From Oscheius dolichura (taxonomy: Eukaryota > Nematoda > Chromadorea > Rhabditida > Rhabditidae): DNA of 64,000 bases. Shown piece after piece: positions 35,828 to 47,010 of this stretch (the first letter of the stretch is position 1; each line of letters opens with the position of its first letter). The translations under genes were made by a program, and so were the position numbers. Location: contig OW051495.1 in assembly GCA_932521035.1 (NCBI GenBank), positions 11,160,001-11,224,000 of the forward strand, read 5' to 3'. Under the pieces are notes generated by a model. The model was given only the letters and a program-made list of their open reading frames with translations, had not been told where the DNA came from and did not search any database.

Positions 35828-36010
35828 ACATATCCTTTTCTCTTGTCACGAAATAAATCAACGAATATCTGCGGTTTTGTTTGTAACCAATGCTTTCCGC
35901 CTTCCCGAAGATTTGCATGGATAGTAAACATCTTTATTAGAATCGTTAACATCTCTATTAGTAAATAAAACAGGAACTAAAACAGAACTCTATTGATAAA
36001 CAAAAAAAAA
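35828..36010. other. Short intergenic stretch
   Basis: Contains an aataaa-like signal (35850-35856) for the PLP-enzyme mRNA end, followed by AT-rich sequence. No gene. Confidence 0.35.
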
Positions 36011-36412
36011 CTAGGCTAGAAACAATTGAATCTGATATGAATCATCATCGTAAGCATCATAATCGCCAGCTTCGAAAACTACTTGACAAGGATATCCAAG
36101 ACGAAAATGTTGCGGCATCTTCACTCGAAATACTGTATCTTCATCATAACAAATGGCATCTATCGGCGTCGCATCGAATTCCCTTCCAAAGTCATTCCAG
36201 AAACGCATAGGAGAATAAATCCTCGGATTTACAGGAGAAATCGTAAAACCGAGGCTGCGAAGCTTCGGCAAAGATTGATAGGCTAGAGTCTAGAAAGAGG
36301 CTTAAGCATATTGTGTTGAGCGAGCGAGCCCACCTGCAGAACTGTACGGAACACGTCAGAAGGATTTGGAGGCTTGCTCAGCCTAATATCAACTTGCTCA
36401 GCCTAATATCAA
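36011..36412 (-). pseudogene. Truncated copy of the neighbouring F-box gene
   Basis: Only the last two exons of an F-box relative remain. VDIRLSKPPNPSDVFRTVLQ corresponds to VGIHLWFGTWPEDFFQCLR plus TFLQ of the intact gene, and after an intron at the same place YQSLPKLRSLGFTISPVNPR corresponds to RSQSVPTLRKFKFSTPGR. The tail ends QIQLFLA and lacks the cysteine-rich segment. A 20-bp tandem duplication (36373-36412) at its 5' edge shifts the frame, and no F-box or start lies upstream. It is therefore broken. Confidence 0.7.
36373..36412. repeat. 20-bp direct repeat, two copies
   Basis: The unit cttgctcagcctaatatcaa occurs twice without a mismatch at the breakpoint of the truncated F-box copy. 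Confidence 0.95.
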
Positions 36413-36432
36413 CTTAAAAAAAAAATTATCTT

Positions 36433-36472
36433 TGGATAGCTCCCCTTCCCCATGGATAGCTCTCCTTCCCCA
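36433..36472. repeat. 20-bp direct repeat, two copies
   Basis: The unit tggatagctccccttcccca is followed by a second copy with one C-to-T change. It lies 20 bp from the other 20-bp duplication. Confidence 0.95.
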
Positions 36473-36623
36473 CATACATAAAAATAATACTGGTATATAT
36501 TGTCTCTGTCTTGACTTATGGGAATCAAAAATCTCCTACAACTACGACACGAAGATAACAACAACAAAATAAACACAACTTTAAGATTTCCTAACATTTT
36601 TATTGGTGTAACGGTGGTATACA

Positions 36624-37801
36624 TTAAACATCATCGTCTATGTTAGAGTCTTCCTCGTCCGACGAACAGTCGCAGAAAGATTCCGGCGCACAGCTGCTGC
36701 AATGGCAATGGGATCCATCCTCCGAGTTTAGGTCGTCCATATCCTCGTCACTGGGGCAGTAAGAGGATCTCTCCGAGTCCGGGTAGTCCGGCCCATAAAA
36801 CGCATTAATCCAATCGCCACCAGCGTTGTTAACAATTTTAAAAGAGTATCCATTAGGCATTTTCACCAGAGCAGAGGGCAGTCTATTCTTGCTCCATTCG
36901 CTGCTAACCACCAAGTCAAAGTCACGAAACTCCGCCTTGAAGTCTTCATAAAGCAACATTCCTCTTCCAGGGGTAGAGAATTTAAATTTGCGAAGGGTCG
37001 GCACAGATTGAGAACGGAGAATCTGTAAGTGCAGAGATTAACGAATAAAATTGTATTTCTAACCTGTAGGAACGTTCGGAGACACTGAAAGAAGTCTTCA
37101 GGCCATGTGCCAAACCACAGATGAATTCCAACTTCGGAAAACGAGGAAAGGAGTCGCAGGGTCATGCTGTCTACATCAGGAGAATCAATATGCACTGCTA
37201 CACGTTCCTAAAACTCGTAAAAATTTAAAAGAAAAGGAGATAAACTGACCAATTGCGGTGAAAGGAAAAGAGCTTCGAATCGGTCGGAGTCGATGCTAGT
37301 CAAATGGACAGAGACAGGTTCCAGTACTTGGAAAAGATCCGCACATTCTTCTTTAGTCCATTTTGACCAAATCGTATTCAACTCAGCACAGGTTATCCGA
37401 TGTGTCTTCAAGAAATCATAAAACTGGTCAAATTGGCCTGTTCCGTGCAACCACAACTCGTGGAACTGAAAGCAATGACTAGTTGAGTACAGTATGTTAA
37501 CGTACCCGAATTCCGTAGAGTCCTTCTACATCCATCTTCACATTACCACCGGAGGGGGCTAAACTGAACTTGGATGGATCCACACTATCGAAACGTAGAG
37601 CATAAGAACCGTCTAGACGAACACAGACGTTCCGGAGTCGTCGAACGAATTCGTTCACACCATGGCATGTCTGCTGGACACGGAAATAACTCTTGCAGTC
37701 CAGCTGGAATATGGATAAAAGTGGGCAGGAGAAAAGCAAACCTTTGTGATGACTTTTTCCAGAAGAGCGGGACTCAAATTAGCCAGGGGAATAGTTGCCA
37801 T
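36624..37801 (-). CDS. F-box protein with acidic cysteine-rich tail
   Basis: Five exons give about 320 residues. The N-terminal F-box is MATIPLANLSPALLEKVITK then LDCKSYFRVQQTCHGVNEFV, matching the P..L..KI...L...C pattern. The middle resembles the FTH/DUF38-type repeats of nematode F-box proteins (e.g. WSKWTKEECADLFQVLEPVS, VHLTSIDSDRFEALFLSPQL). The last 60 residues are unusual: acidic and serine-rich with HCHCSSCAPESFCDCSS, then EEDSNIDDDV. The role would be a substrate receptor of an SCF ubiquitin ligase. The start at 37801 is preferred because a strong polypyrimidine acceptor (tcttttcttcag) lies four bases upstream. The same frame stays open upstream to about 37984, so a longer form is possible. 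Confidence 0.8.
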
Positions 37802-38093
37802 CCTGCTGAAGAAAAGAAGACGACCTGGATGACGGGGGAAAAGCGAAACGAAGCGTTTCTCGACAGAAGCCTGTCGAAACGTAGCCAAAGGCTTGTCCAA
37901 CGTGTTTTCTGACAGAAGATAACGACAAGTTTGCCGTTGCTCATACTCATCATCAGTCATGAAGCTCTTCGATATCAATCCCAAGGATTACTTGAGATGC
38001 TTTCTTAGAAAGAATGGCCTCTCTCAGGCAGATTCTGGATAACACAGTTTGAATAGAACTTTTTACTCTGTCTAGATATGAATTTTTTTGCAA

Positions 38094-39384
38094 TTAATTT
38101 CTCTTCTTGGTATCGTCCAGCTCAGTCTCCTCTTTCTTCTCCTCCTTGTCCTCCTTATCAACTTTTTCCTTGACCTCCTCGTGTTTCACAGTGAGCCTCA
38201 GCAGTGCGCAGTGGATGTCGTCCTTCTCGACTTGACAGAAGTCGTCAACATTGGCAATGAAGCTGACGGGCTTGTCGTTACACAGAACGATATAGTCCTG
38301 GGTATTTTCCAATGCGTTTTTGATGCTGTCAAGGGAGTGAGGAACGTCCTCCTTGATGTTCTGAAATTAAAAGGGGTTTCATAGGATAAAATGGCCTACG
38401 TCAAGAAGGGCAAGTCGAAGTTCCTCGTTGTTACATTTGTTAGCATCATCTGAGGCGATAAGAAGGGCAGCTTCTCTCTTCTTGCGACCACATCCCCCAC
38501 ATCCTCCTCCGCAACCTCCCCCTCCTCCGCCGCCTGAAAACAATGTTGTACACGGTATTTTCCAAAAAAAAACATACATGGTGGTGGGGGTGGGGGCGGA
38601 ATTGGTGGGGCACATCCGCCTGTACATTGCTTCAATTAACAGATCTAAAGAGGAAACTTACAACCGCCTCCGCCGCCGCCGCCTAAATCCGAAAATTTTG
38701 TCTTGTCTTTTTTGTTTTACTCACATCCACCTCCACAGCCTCCACCTCCTCCACCACATCCGCCTCCACCTGAGAAATTTTTGATTAAGACATTATAGAG
38801 AACAAGGAAACATTAAAAGGAATTAAACTCACAACCGCCGCCGCCACCGCCGCAGCCGCCTCCTCCACCACCTCCACCTAGAATCGAGAAGAATTTAGGG
38901 TGTCTTTTTAGAAACTCACAAATAATTGTAGGCGGGGGAGGTGGTGCACATCCTCCTCCGCCACCACCACCTGAATACAGTAATAATTTGAGCAATAACC
39001 ATTAGACTCAGGCAATTCTGTTTCAAAAATGTCTTCACAACTTACATCCTCCTCCACCTCCACAGCCTCCACCGCCTCCACCTAGAAAATTCGATAATAT
39101 TGTTGCATTTATCTTTAAAACTCACATCCGCCTCCTCCGCCTCCACAACCACCACCACCTAAAAATGTTTTCAGTATAAAATAAGTATAGGTTGTTATAT
39201 TGTCTTTTCTTTTTAAAACTCACAACCTCCTCCGCCTCCGCCTCCACAACCACACCCGCAATCACCTCCTCCCCCTCCCATGCTGCAATCCATGATGAAT
39301 AAATACTCTCAAATAATATCACCTGGGAAAGAGGAACGCGCTGGAGAGAGTGACGAGCCCCAGAAATAAGACGACTCTCCTCAT
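38094..39384 (-). CDS. Ground-like (GRL) hedgehog-related protein, Gly/Cys-rich
   Basis: A secreted protein with a signal peptide (MRRVVLFLGLVTLSSAFLFP). The middle is composed of short Gly-Cys blocks and proline blocks (CAPPPPPTIIC, CAPPIPPPPPPPC), each on its own exon. Eight consecutive introns are phase 1 and interrupt a cysteine codon (T|GT or T|GC). A likely furin site (GRKKRE) precedes the Ground-like domain: KCNNEELRLALLDNIKED, SLDSIKNALENTQDYIVLC, NDKPVSFIANVDDFC and IHCALLRL. A lysine/glutamate-rich tail ends the protein. GRL proteins are secreted nematode relatives of hedgehog N-domains without a Hint domain, usually linked to cuticle or apical matrix. The introns are short, mostly 36-70 nt. 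A TATA box lies 43 nt before the ATG. Confidence 0.85.
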
Positions 39385-39426
39385 CGTGAATAAAAAAACA
39401 GACTACAATGAATGGCAAGGAATTAG

Positions 39427-39435
39427 CTTTATATA
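39427..39435 (-). promoter_or_regulatory. TATA box of the GRL gene
   Basis: TATATAAAG on the minus strand, 43-51 nt upstream of the ATG at 39384. It is in proper spacing for a very short 5' UTR. Confidence 0.5.
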
Positions 39436-39581
39436 GTCAAGGGGAAGAAGAACTGGTCGCCCGAGGAGAGATACTGGTAAGTATATGCCGAAATAACCAG
39501 ATCCCTATCATTTCATCGGGCTAAGCGTCACACATGGCACCGAAACAGAAAGATCGCAATTAGATATAACAAGATGTGTGT

Positions 39582-41096
39582 TTAGAGGGATTCCATATCA
39601 AGGAGATCCGTCATGAATGGGTCAGTGCTTATAATCTCGAAGAATGTGACCAGGTAGAGGGATGTGACCATTTCGTAGACCTTCTCCTGTAAATCAAATG
39701 CCTTTCTTGTGAACTTTCATTAGCAACTCACAAAGATGTTTGACATGAAGAGGAGAAGTTCCCCCAACCTGAGGACTGCATCCTCTTCATTCTCACTCAT
39801 AGCAAAAAGTGCTTGTACGATGGCACTTCTTTGAGTCTCGCAGATCTGTTTCCCATGAGAATTGAACTTGTAATAACCTGCGAACGTTTTAATGAAACCT
39901 TATTCATACTTACAAATGTGCCAGCAAACTAGAGCTTTCAGCAGAGCGTATTCACTGAAGGAGATGTTCAGTTTGTGCATTGGCTCAACCAGATCGTCCC
40001 AATTTTCACAAAAAGGAACTACAATAGACCTGGAAGCGTCGATCATTGAGACATGCTAACAATCTTACTTGTATTTTTCAAAGTCTTCGTTTGAATCAAA
40101 GTGAGAACGAGCATCGGGTTCTGTCCCTTTCAGAAATGAATATGGAATCGGCATATAGGTGCAGTCGACGTTCACCATCCATTTCCGTTCATAACCCAGT
40201 TTTGTGGTCAAGAAGCCCATTCCCAGCAGGGCGTCTACCGCTGCTGTGTAACGGTAGAGAATGCCCTGATTTGTGTTTAATAGAGACACAAAAGAGAGTA
40301 CTTGTTCTTGTCTATTCAGCCCGTCAAATTGGGGCATATTGCGCACGTAGTCGAAGAGCATGGTGAACTCGGTTCGGCTGTGGCCCCTGTACGAACGGTA
40401 GTCAAACGGTCGAAGACAATCTACCGTATAGGGCTGAAAATTTCTTTCAGTAACCAGGATCAAATCTTACCACTTCAGAAAGTGTATCACCCAAAATCTC
40501 CTTTAAAGTCAAATTTGTGTACATTACTTTTCTCCTGTCATTTAAAGCTGCCTCCAATTTTGTATAGACATTGATAACATAGAAACCATCTGAAAAGAGT
40601 CACTCAGCCGATATTCTAAGAACTACCTTTGCTACAGGAAGGTGCTGGAACAGGAGGATGGTCTACAGGCAGCTCATAAGAGGGATCAGCAGGGCTGACT
40701 GAAGTCATCATTCTCTCCCGTTCACATGTTTTTCCCTTCGACTGCACAACTGGAACAATGACGTATTTTTCCCTCTTCTCGTTCCTCTTATCACTCACGT
40801 TCTTTTTGCATTCCATTTTGAAAACATTTGTCATATCGGCAGCTTTTACACATATATCGCCGCTCTGTAAGACAGGATCTCTTTAATCCATTCGTAGCTC
40901 ACCGTGATGGATGAAACAGCACCGGTTGCTTTTACAAGTATAGGTAACATTTAAAGCTACGGCTCTCCTAAAGAATGCAGCGCATGCCTGAAGTTCTTAT
41001 GGGCATTGTAAAGAAGATCTCCACTTTACAGGACTTGGCTCCAAAATGATAAGATTTGGCAGTCGGCGACTCGCAAACGGCACAGATGTTTGGCAT
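39582..41096 (-). CDS. Nuclear hormone receptor, nematode supplementary type
   Basis: The DNA-binding domain starts four residues from the N-terminus: first finger CAVCESPTAKSYHFGAKSC, P-box in ACAAFFRRAVALN, then YTCKSNRCCFIHH and second finger RYMCKSCRYDKCFQNGMQKE. A 49-nt intron must be removed after that to stay in the right frame. The hinge contains ERERMMTSVSPADPSYELP. The ligand-binding domain includes FDYVRNMPQFDGLNRQEQV, MPIPYSFLKGTEPDARSHFD, FSEYALLKALVCWHICY and the C-terminal MTDLLDMESL helix. This is the layout of HNF4-derived nematode NHRs. A transcription factor with an unknown ligand. Length is about 400 residues. Confidence 0.88.
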
Positions 41097-41880
41097 CCTC
41101 TGAAATGATATCTCCTAATAAGCTGTTTGAAGAGAGCTATCGATTATTCACATTGAAATGTCTGGCATAATATCTTCCCAACCGCCTTCCAACCACATCT
41201 AGGCGTTCTTTACTCCCCGTACCTTTCTGGTCTTAAAGATAAGAAAGACGCGGCAGCTTTTCCATTTTGGTCTTCCGCCAAGTAAAAAAGCAGTTTAAAT
41301 GGGAAGATGGACCACAATTCGATTCTGAGTGGCTTCCCTAGTGAAAACTTTGCCGCCTGGACTCGTCTTGCTGCCCACAATCCACTTTATACGCCAGCTG
41401 TGCTCAATCGGCCTACCTTCTCGTTCTCTCCTTTCTCTTTTCCGTGAATTGAGTAATTGTGGGTAGTTCGGCACTCGGAGGTCGGCGAGCAGGGTAGAGT
41501 CGAGTCGTGTGGCGGCGCGGACCGGTTCTGTCTTATCAACGGGCCTCCAACCTCTCTTCCCGGCTAGCACTATTTCGCTGACCTTTGAGTTTGTTGGAGG
41601 CACGCCATAACACTGCTTCCTTTTGCCAAATCACTAATTTCTTCATTTCTTCTGATTTGAAGAGTCTTTCTAAGACCCGATAGATTTTTGAACACTAATT
41701 AGGAAACCTTTGTTTACTATACCAGTAAAAGAGTAATCAAGTCTTGCCAAAGGTAATAATGCGTAAAAGTCGAGATTACTTTCGCCGTAGCATTTAATTC
41801 AAGGATAATTTATGGCAAACTCTGTTAATTTCAGCCTTTACTTTCTACTATTGGTGTAAATATAATGTTTATTAATTACA
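41097..41880. other. Intergenic, no supported gene
   Basis: Upstream of the NHR and downstream of the first Srd gene. A minus-strand open stretch (41295-41603) has a charged composition (KRERREREGRPIEHSWR) but no intron/exon or family support. It may be an upstream exon of the NHR. Otherwise AT-rich. Confidence 0.4.
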
Positions 41881-43390
41881 TTAGGCTCTGAAATCCCTTC
41901 TCTCAGGAGCAGAGGAGTTGCTATTCAGAACTTGCGAAGTGTTGAATACTGTAGCAGTGTAGATATTCTTCGGATCAACCACCGTTCTCCTACAAATTCT
42001 CTTGGTAATCCAATTTTTATAAGGGCGGATAAAGTAGAGAGTTCCAAAGGGACTTATCACCGGTATTATTTCTGCAATTTCCTCGCTTTATTTCAAAAAG
42101 AAGAAGAAGAAACTTGCCCATCACAAGAAATGTTGTATATTCCAAGACTGGATGATTGTAAATTCCCGTCTGCCCTATCACATAGCTCAAAACAGAAATA
42201 GAATACAGCCCAGGAAGAGCTGCTTGAAACGTCAGAGCCTATAAATTGCGGTCTTCTTCTTGAATTGTGCCTAATTCTCACGGTTAACAGCTGACGATGC
42301 ATATTTTTAGTATTCTCCGACATGTCCTCATGCATGGACAATGTTTTGATAATTGCCTTCCGTATGTAAATGATTACGATGTACACCGGGGTGACAGGAA
42401 GGGTCATATGCAATGCGGTATAGAGAGTCTTCCACTCGAGAACACTGGGATTCCCGCTAATCGTCAAATTAGTCAAGTTGTATTCAGGGAACTGGTCGTG
42501 GATAATCTCTGTGATTTCTTCTGGAGGTCCTGACGCCATGCTGAAGACAATCTGAAGAAGCAAATCATACCAGCACTTCTCAGAACCCCGCATAGTTTAT
42601 CACACCCTGAAACGACATAAACTAACCAATTGAAAGAGAGATAGTGAATAAAAGCCAAAAAGAGCCAACAAAACATGAGGGACAGTGGGCGTTTTTGACC
42701 TGAGTACAACATAACGGTAGAGGAAAGAGAGTAGAAGACTGTAGAGAGTGTGACTGTAGCAGTGAAGGAGGATGGCATAGCTGAAGTCGTTTTTACAGGA
42801 AGGAAGGGGGCACTGACTTACCCGAGATAACAAGCAGAGGAGCCTAAGATGGTACAAGGCCCGTTGGAGATGTAAGTGACGCTGAGGCCAACAGGTACAA
42901 GCCTTAAAATACAGGTTTATAAGCTTTAGAAATTAGTAGTATTAGCAGTAGTCGCTTTTCCCTCGTTGGAAAGCCCCACATTACTTTTGAAGCATAACAA
43001 ATTTACTAGGTATAATTGTGACTGCACATGTAAAAATTTCCACGTATTTTCTTTTATTGAACATAAATTTCATTCTTGACCCTTTTACGGTCAGGGATAT
43101 AAAGCTTTAAAGAAGATACCAAGCGGAAAATTGGGCCAGAGTACAACTTCTCCTCAAGGCACATGGTTGGCTTGTCTATTCTATGACGTGACTTACCGTT
43201 GCTGAACGAACAATCCCATCAGACATCCACAGAAATCCGTCAATCCAAAGTTCAAAATTAGAACAGAGTAGGTTCGAATACTTTTGGGCGTTTGGGTAAG
43301 AGCCAAGAAGATGAGCAGCCCATTTGCAAGCAGACCAATGGAGTTGGTTCCAGTGTGAAGGATGACAGCACCGATATCTGCCACCATCAT
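41881..43390 (-). CDS. Serpentine receptor class delta (Srd), copy 1
   Basis: About 340 residues. Motifs are MMVADIGAVILHTGTNSIGL, LLANGLLIFLALTQTPKSIR, SVLILNFGLTDFCGCLMGLF, VQQRLVPVGLSVTYISNGPC, LLSFLYRYVVL and WKTLYTALHMTLPVTPVYIV. The end is SPLGTLYFIRPYKNW followed by a tail ending RRDFRA. The TPKSIRTYS and NGPC segments and the IRPYKNW end are typical of Srd. The first intron is long for this window (about 290 nt, 42905-43196). The start is taken at 43390 because the neighbouring paralogue starts at the same place and a polypyrimidine AG lies just upstream. A more distal in-frame ATG exists. Confidence 0.82.
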
Positions 43391-44399
43391 CCTGCCAACT
43401 GACCTAAAATCTCTTTTTTCTCTCTTGAGGACGGGAAAAGGAGTTGCCAATGGGTACTTGATTAGCTCTTTTCGGAATCCTTGGTAATCTTTGACAAAGA
43501 GGGGTTAATTTGAGCAGCAGTGCAGATCAAGGAGAAAGAGCTACCAAGAAAAGTAATAAAGAGCGCAATCAAATCCGATACATAAAAGTAGAAGGATCAG
43601 GATTTTACCTCAATAGTTCAGTGATCACCGTCACATTTTATGCCTGACTGGGGTTAGGAAAATTAAAACTGAAATGCTTCGAACGGAGGTTACTGCCATT
43701 TACACTAACACCTTGGTTGGCACATCCTATTCAATGAATTACTGGATAAAGAAGTGGGTAGTAACGAGAAGGAGTGGAGCGCTGACCTCCCTCCCACACC
43801 TTTTTCACAATCAAATCTCATTTACAAGTTCATTTTCTGTGCAGCAGCCAATGAGATAATTTATCTGGGGCGAACTCACATGTATCGTGATCAGACGGGC
43901 TTTCCACAACTCGGAAAGAGAGAAAAAAAATCAACTGGTCCAAGCTTGTGGGTTCTAATTAGGTGAAAGTGATCTTGCAATTTTCAGGGTAGCGATAAAT
44001 TCTCCGGAGGTTTACATTTTAGTTCACGTGATTCTTGATATCCGTGAGCTGGTTGATTCTTCCCATGTAGTGGGTCGGTTTCCCAGGAGGAGAGGAAGAA
44101 GCGGTAACTCACGCCCTCATAACTCTACGTCAGATTTTATTGCCTAATATGGAAACAAAAGAGCATTGTAGTTCTAAAAGAACTAGAACATTCGCAAAAC
44201 AGCTATAAAAGGTAAATGTGTTACGCCGCTGTGCACCTGCTCCACGCTGATGTTGTCATACTGCAATATTCTCCCTCTTTTTTAAAACAAAAAGTGTGAT
44301 TCTGTTCCTCCGCCAATAGAACCCTAATCAAGTCCCCTCTTCCTCTTGAATATCCTGTCCAACGAGATAGACACAAACATCCTTGCATACATTTATTAT
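43391..44399. other. Intergenic between tandem Srd genes
   Basis: About 1 kb with no supported gene. It should contain the promoter of Srd copy 1. Short plus-strand open stretches lack any family resemblance. Confidence 0.45.
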
Positions 44400-45484
44400 C
44401 TATCCGCGAATGGATATGGACGTCCGTTGCGCATATGTATTTCTGGACTCCGATGTGTTTTCCTTTCTGAGCACCTTTCTCTTGAGCCAGTTCTTGTACG
44501 GTCGAATAAAGTAGAGAGAACCAATAGGACTGAGACAGGGAAGGAATCCCACCACGATAAAGCAGAAGTATTCCAAAAATGGATGGTTGTAGATTCCGAA
44601 CTGCCCCAGCGCGTAAGAGACAACAGCCAAGAAGTATAAGGCGGGGAGGAGAGCTTGGAACGTCAGAGCCTGAAGAATATATTTTGCAGAGGCGACGTCA
44701 CTTTTCTCACCTTCAATAACTGCTTGTGTAAGTTCTTAGTGTTCTCGGACATTGTTTGTCCTTTTAATGAACTGAAGATCGCTCGTCTCACATAAATAAT
44801 CACTATGTAAACGGGTGTTACAGGAAGAGTCATGTGCAGAATGGTCAGGAGAGCATTCCACCGTAAAATGTTTGCAGTCCCCGAGATTGCTCTTCCCTCC
44901 GTAGCATAATCGGGGAAGGCGTTCTTGATTATTTGCACCATTACTTCAGGAGGATCAGCTGCATAGTTAAAGGTTATCTAAATGCCTGTTAAATTTACAA
45001 AAAGGAAAAAAAAACTCACGAATTGGAAGAAAGATAATGAGTAGAATGAGAGCAAGACGAGGATAAGAGTTCTTGGGCGGGGCGTACTATAGAGCAGAAC
45101 GTAATATCTGTAGAGAAAGGAGAGAAACAGGCTCCAGAGGGAATGTGCGTAGAAATGGAGCATGGCCGAGTAACCAATGTAACAAACAGTCGTACCAAAG
45201 AAACGGCAAGGCCCGCTCGAGATATAGGCAAGGCTGAGACCAATTGGAATTAATCTGGAAATTTTTAAAGAGGGTAGAAAGCTGTCTAACCTCTGCTCCA
45301 CAAAGAGAGCCGTCAGGGAGCAGCAGAAGTCGGTTATTCCAAAATTTATGATCAAAAGGGAATATGTGCGGATATTCTTGGGGCTTTTAAAGACAGCAAT
45401 ATAAATTAAAAGACCATTCCCAATGAGACCAATAATATCCGTAACGTTGTGGCAAATCATGGCCCCCAGTTCGGCAGCATTCAT
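44400..45484 (-). CDS. Serpentine receptor class delta (Srd), copy 2
   Basis: Paralogue of the gene at 41881-43390. MNAAELGAMICHNVTDIIGL aligns with the other start. GNGLLIYIAVFKSPKNIRTY, NFGITDFCCSLTALFVEQR, LSLAYISSGPCRFFGTTVC, WNALLTILHMTLPVTPVYIV and SPIGSLYFIRPYKNWLKRK match block by block. Introns fall at the same places: after VEQR, between TM4 and TM5, and before ALTFQ. All introns here are short, unlike the long first intron of copy 1. Confidence 0.85.
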
Positions 45485-46128
45485 TTTTTAATGGGGGTGG
45501 GGGATAGCAGGAGGAAATAGGCAGAGCTTACCCAGTACGTGTGCTGTTGAGGGTGACGATTTACCCAACGGATTAGTATTGAAAGCCTTTGAGGTGGAAT
45601 AGCTTTTAGAAACCTGGAGACAACAGAAATCTCTCAAAGTTTACAGAATACAATATGAGCAGATATGAACAGATGTGTATATAAATTTTCAGATAATGTT
45701 AATTATGGAGTTCATTCATGGAATTCATCATATTTGATCGTCTCGACGGAAAGCACCTTTCAGACTCCAGAGCACAAAGAGTACAATACGGACAAATTAC
45801 ATTTATAACGGGAAGAAGACGTTTTCCAAAATGCCGCTGAACATGACGTCTTGTGGTTCTGCTGTCTATATTAGAAATCATGCTTTGCAGAACTGAATTG
45901 TCTGTATAAAAGTGGAATTAGAGATCAGCAAGGGCGTAGCCCACATCCTACAAAAATAGGAACCTTTGGTCATAAGTAGGCACAGCTTTGTTTTTTGATA
46001 AGGAGCCGTTAATCCTTGGACAACGCCCTAAAAGAGAACATTCTGATACGCTAATGACATCAGATGATCTCCCTCATTTGGCTATAAAAGGAGCGGGAGA
46101 CTTCTGTCATTTCACTTCACTTCGAAAG
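45485..46128. other. Divergent intergenic region
   Basis: Upstream of Srd copy 2 (minus) and of the secreted repeat protein (plus). The right end contains a TATA box. No gene is seen. Confidence 0.45.
46083..46090 (+). promoter_or_regulatory. TATA box of the secreted repeat protein
   Basis: TATAAAAG, 39 nt before the ATG at 46129, in a good position for a short-leader mRNA. Confidence 0.55.
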
Positions 46129-46717
46129 ATGCAGTCTCTCCTCTACCTTACTTCTCTCCTCTGCTTCGCCGCAGCCTGGGAATTCCACACCATCCCGGTG
46201 GATCAACCGAGCACTCCTGGATGGGTTCAACCATCTGTTCAACCGTCTGGCGGTCCCGTCTTCGCTTCTACTCCTGACTGGGTACAGCCTTCTGGAGGAC
46301 CGATCTTTGCCTCAACCCAACGGCCAATCCTCTTCTCCACCGAGAGACCGATTCTTTTCTCAACCGATGGACCCGTTCGTCCTTCGGGCGGTCCCGTCTT
46401 CGCTTCCACTCCTAACTGGGTACAGCCTTCTGGAGGACCCATCTTCATGTCTACTCCTGACTGGCAGCCGGAATCCGTTCGACCTACCGGAAGACCTATC
46501 GAGATGTCCACTCCCCGCATTCATGAGGGATCTGTCGGACCCTCCGTCCCTTCCGACTTCTCCATCCTGCCTTCTGTTGGCCCGGTTAGAGGCTCTACTC
46601 CGGGAACCGTTGGGATCAACACTCCTCCGGCCATTCTCGCCGCCCTCCAGCGTCTTAGAGTGAGCTCATATCCGTTCCTATTAATCTGAATACTTTCAGG
46701 CTTCTCGGCACTATTAG
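46129..46717 (+). CDS. Secreted Pro/Ser/Thr-rich repeat protein
   Basis: A small secreted protein of about 180 residues. The signal peptide is MQSLLYLTSLLCFAAA. The body has imperfect repeats of the type WVQPSGGPVFASTPD, PSGGPIFASTQ and RPILFSTE, followed by PTGRPIEMSTPR and GPVRGSTPGT. It ends AALQRLRASRHY after one 38-nt intron. There are no cysteines in the mature part and no known domain. The high Ser/Thr/Pro content suggests O-glycosylation and an extracellular or cuticular location. Its TATA promoter and short gene fit an abundantly expressed secreted product. Function not known. Confidence 0.7.
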
Positions 46718-47010
46718 CTTTGAAGAACCGCCTCCCCTCAGCGATACCGGTGAATAAAAACATTGTTAAAAGTTTATTTTATTATTCATATTCTCTGAAG
46801 AAGGGAAAAGAATGGAAACAGTTATTAGAGTAATGGAAACACTGAAAAACAGTCATGGGGGAGATGGCTTCTCGAGTATCAACGTCTTTTTTTGCACACT
46901 TATGACGGGAAGAGTATTGGGGAGGAGGGGGTAGGAACAACTATAAGTGACCAGAATTACATCTTTGGGGAGTAGTATTAAAGCTTCCAGGATGGGGGAT
47001 AGGAGGTAAT

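Noticed and set aside
36011-36271. Functional short protein from the F-box-like fragment
   Set aside because: It aligns to the last exon of the neighbouring F-box gene, lacks its own start context and is preceded by a frame-shifting duplication.
38390-39260. Glycine/proline-rich region as a simple-sequence repeat or satellite
   Set aside because: Each block is bounded by GT-AG introns in constant phase and leads to a Ground-like domain, so it is coding exons and not a satellite.
41295-41603. Minus-strand open stretch of 102 codons upstream of the nuclear receptor
   Set aside because: Charged low-complexity composition, no domain, and no splice sites linking it to the receptor; probably chance or UTR.
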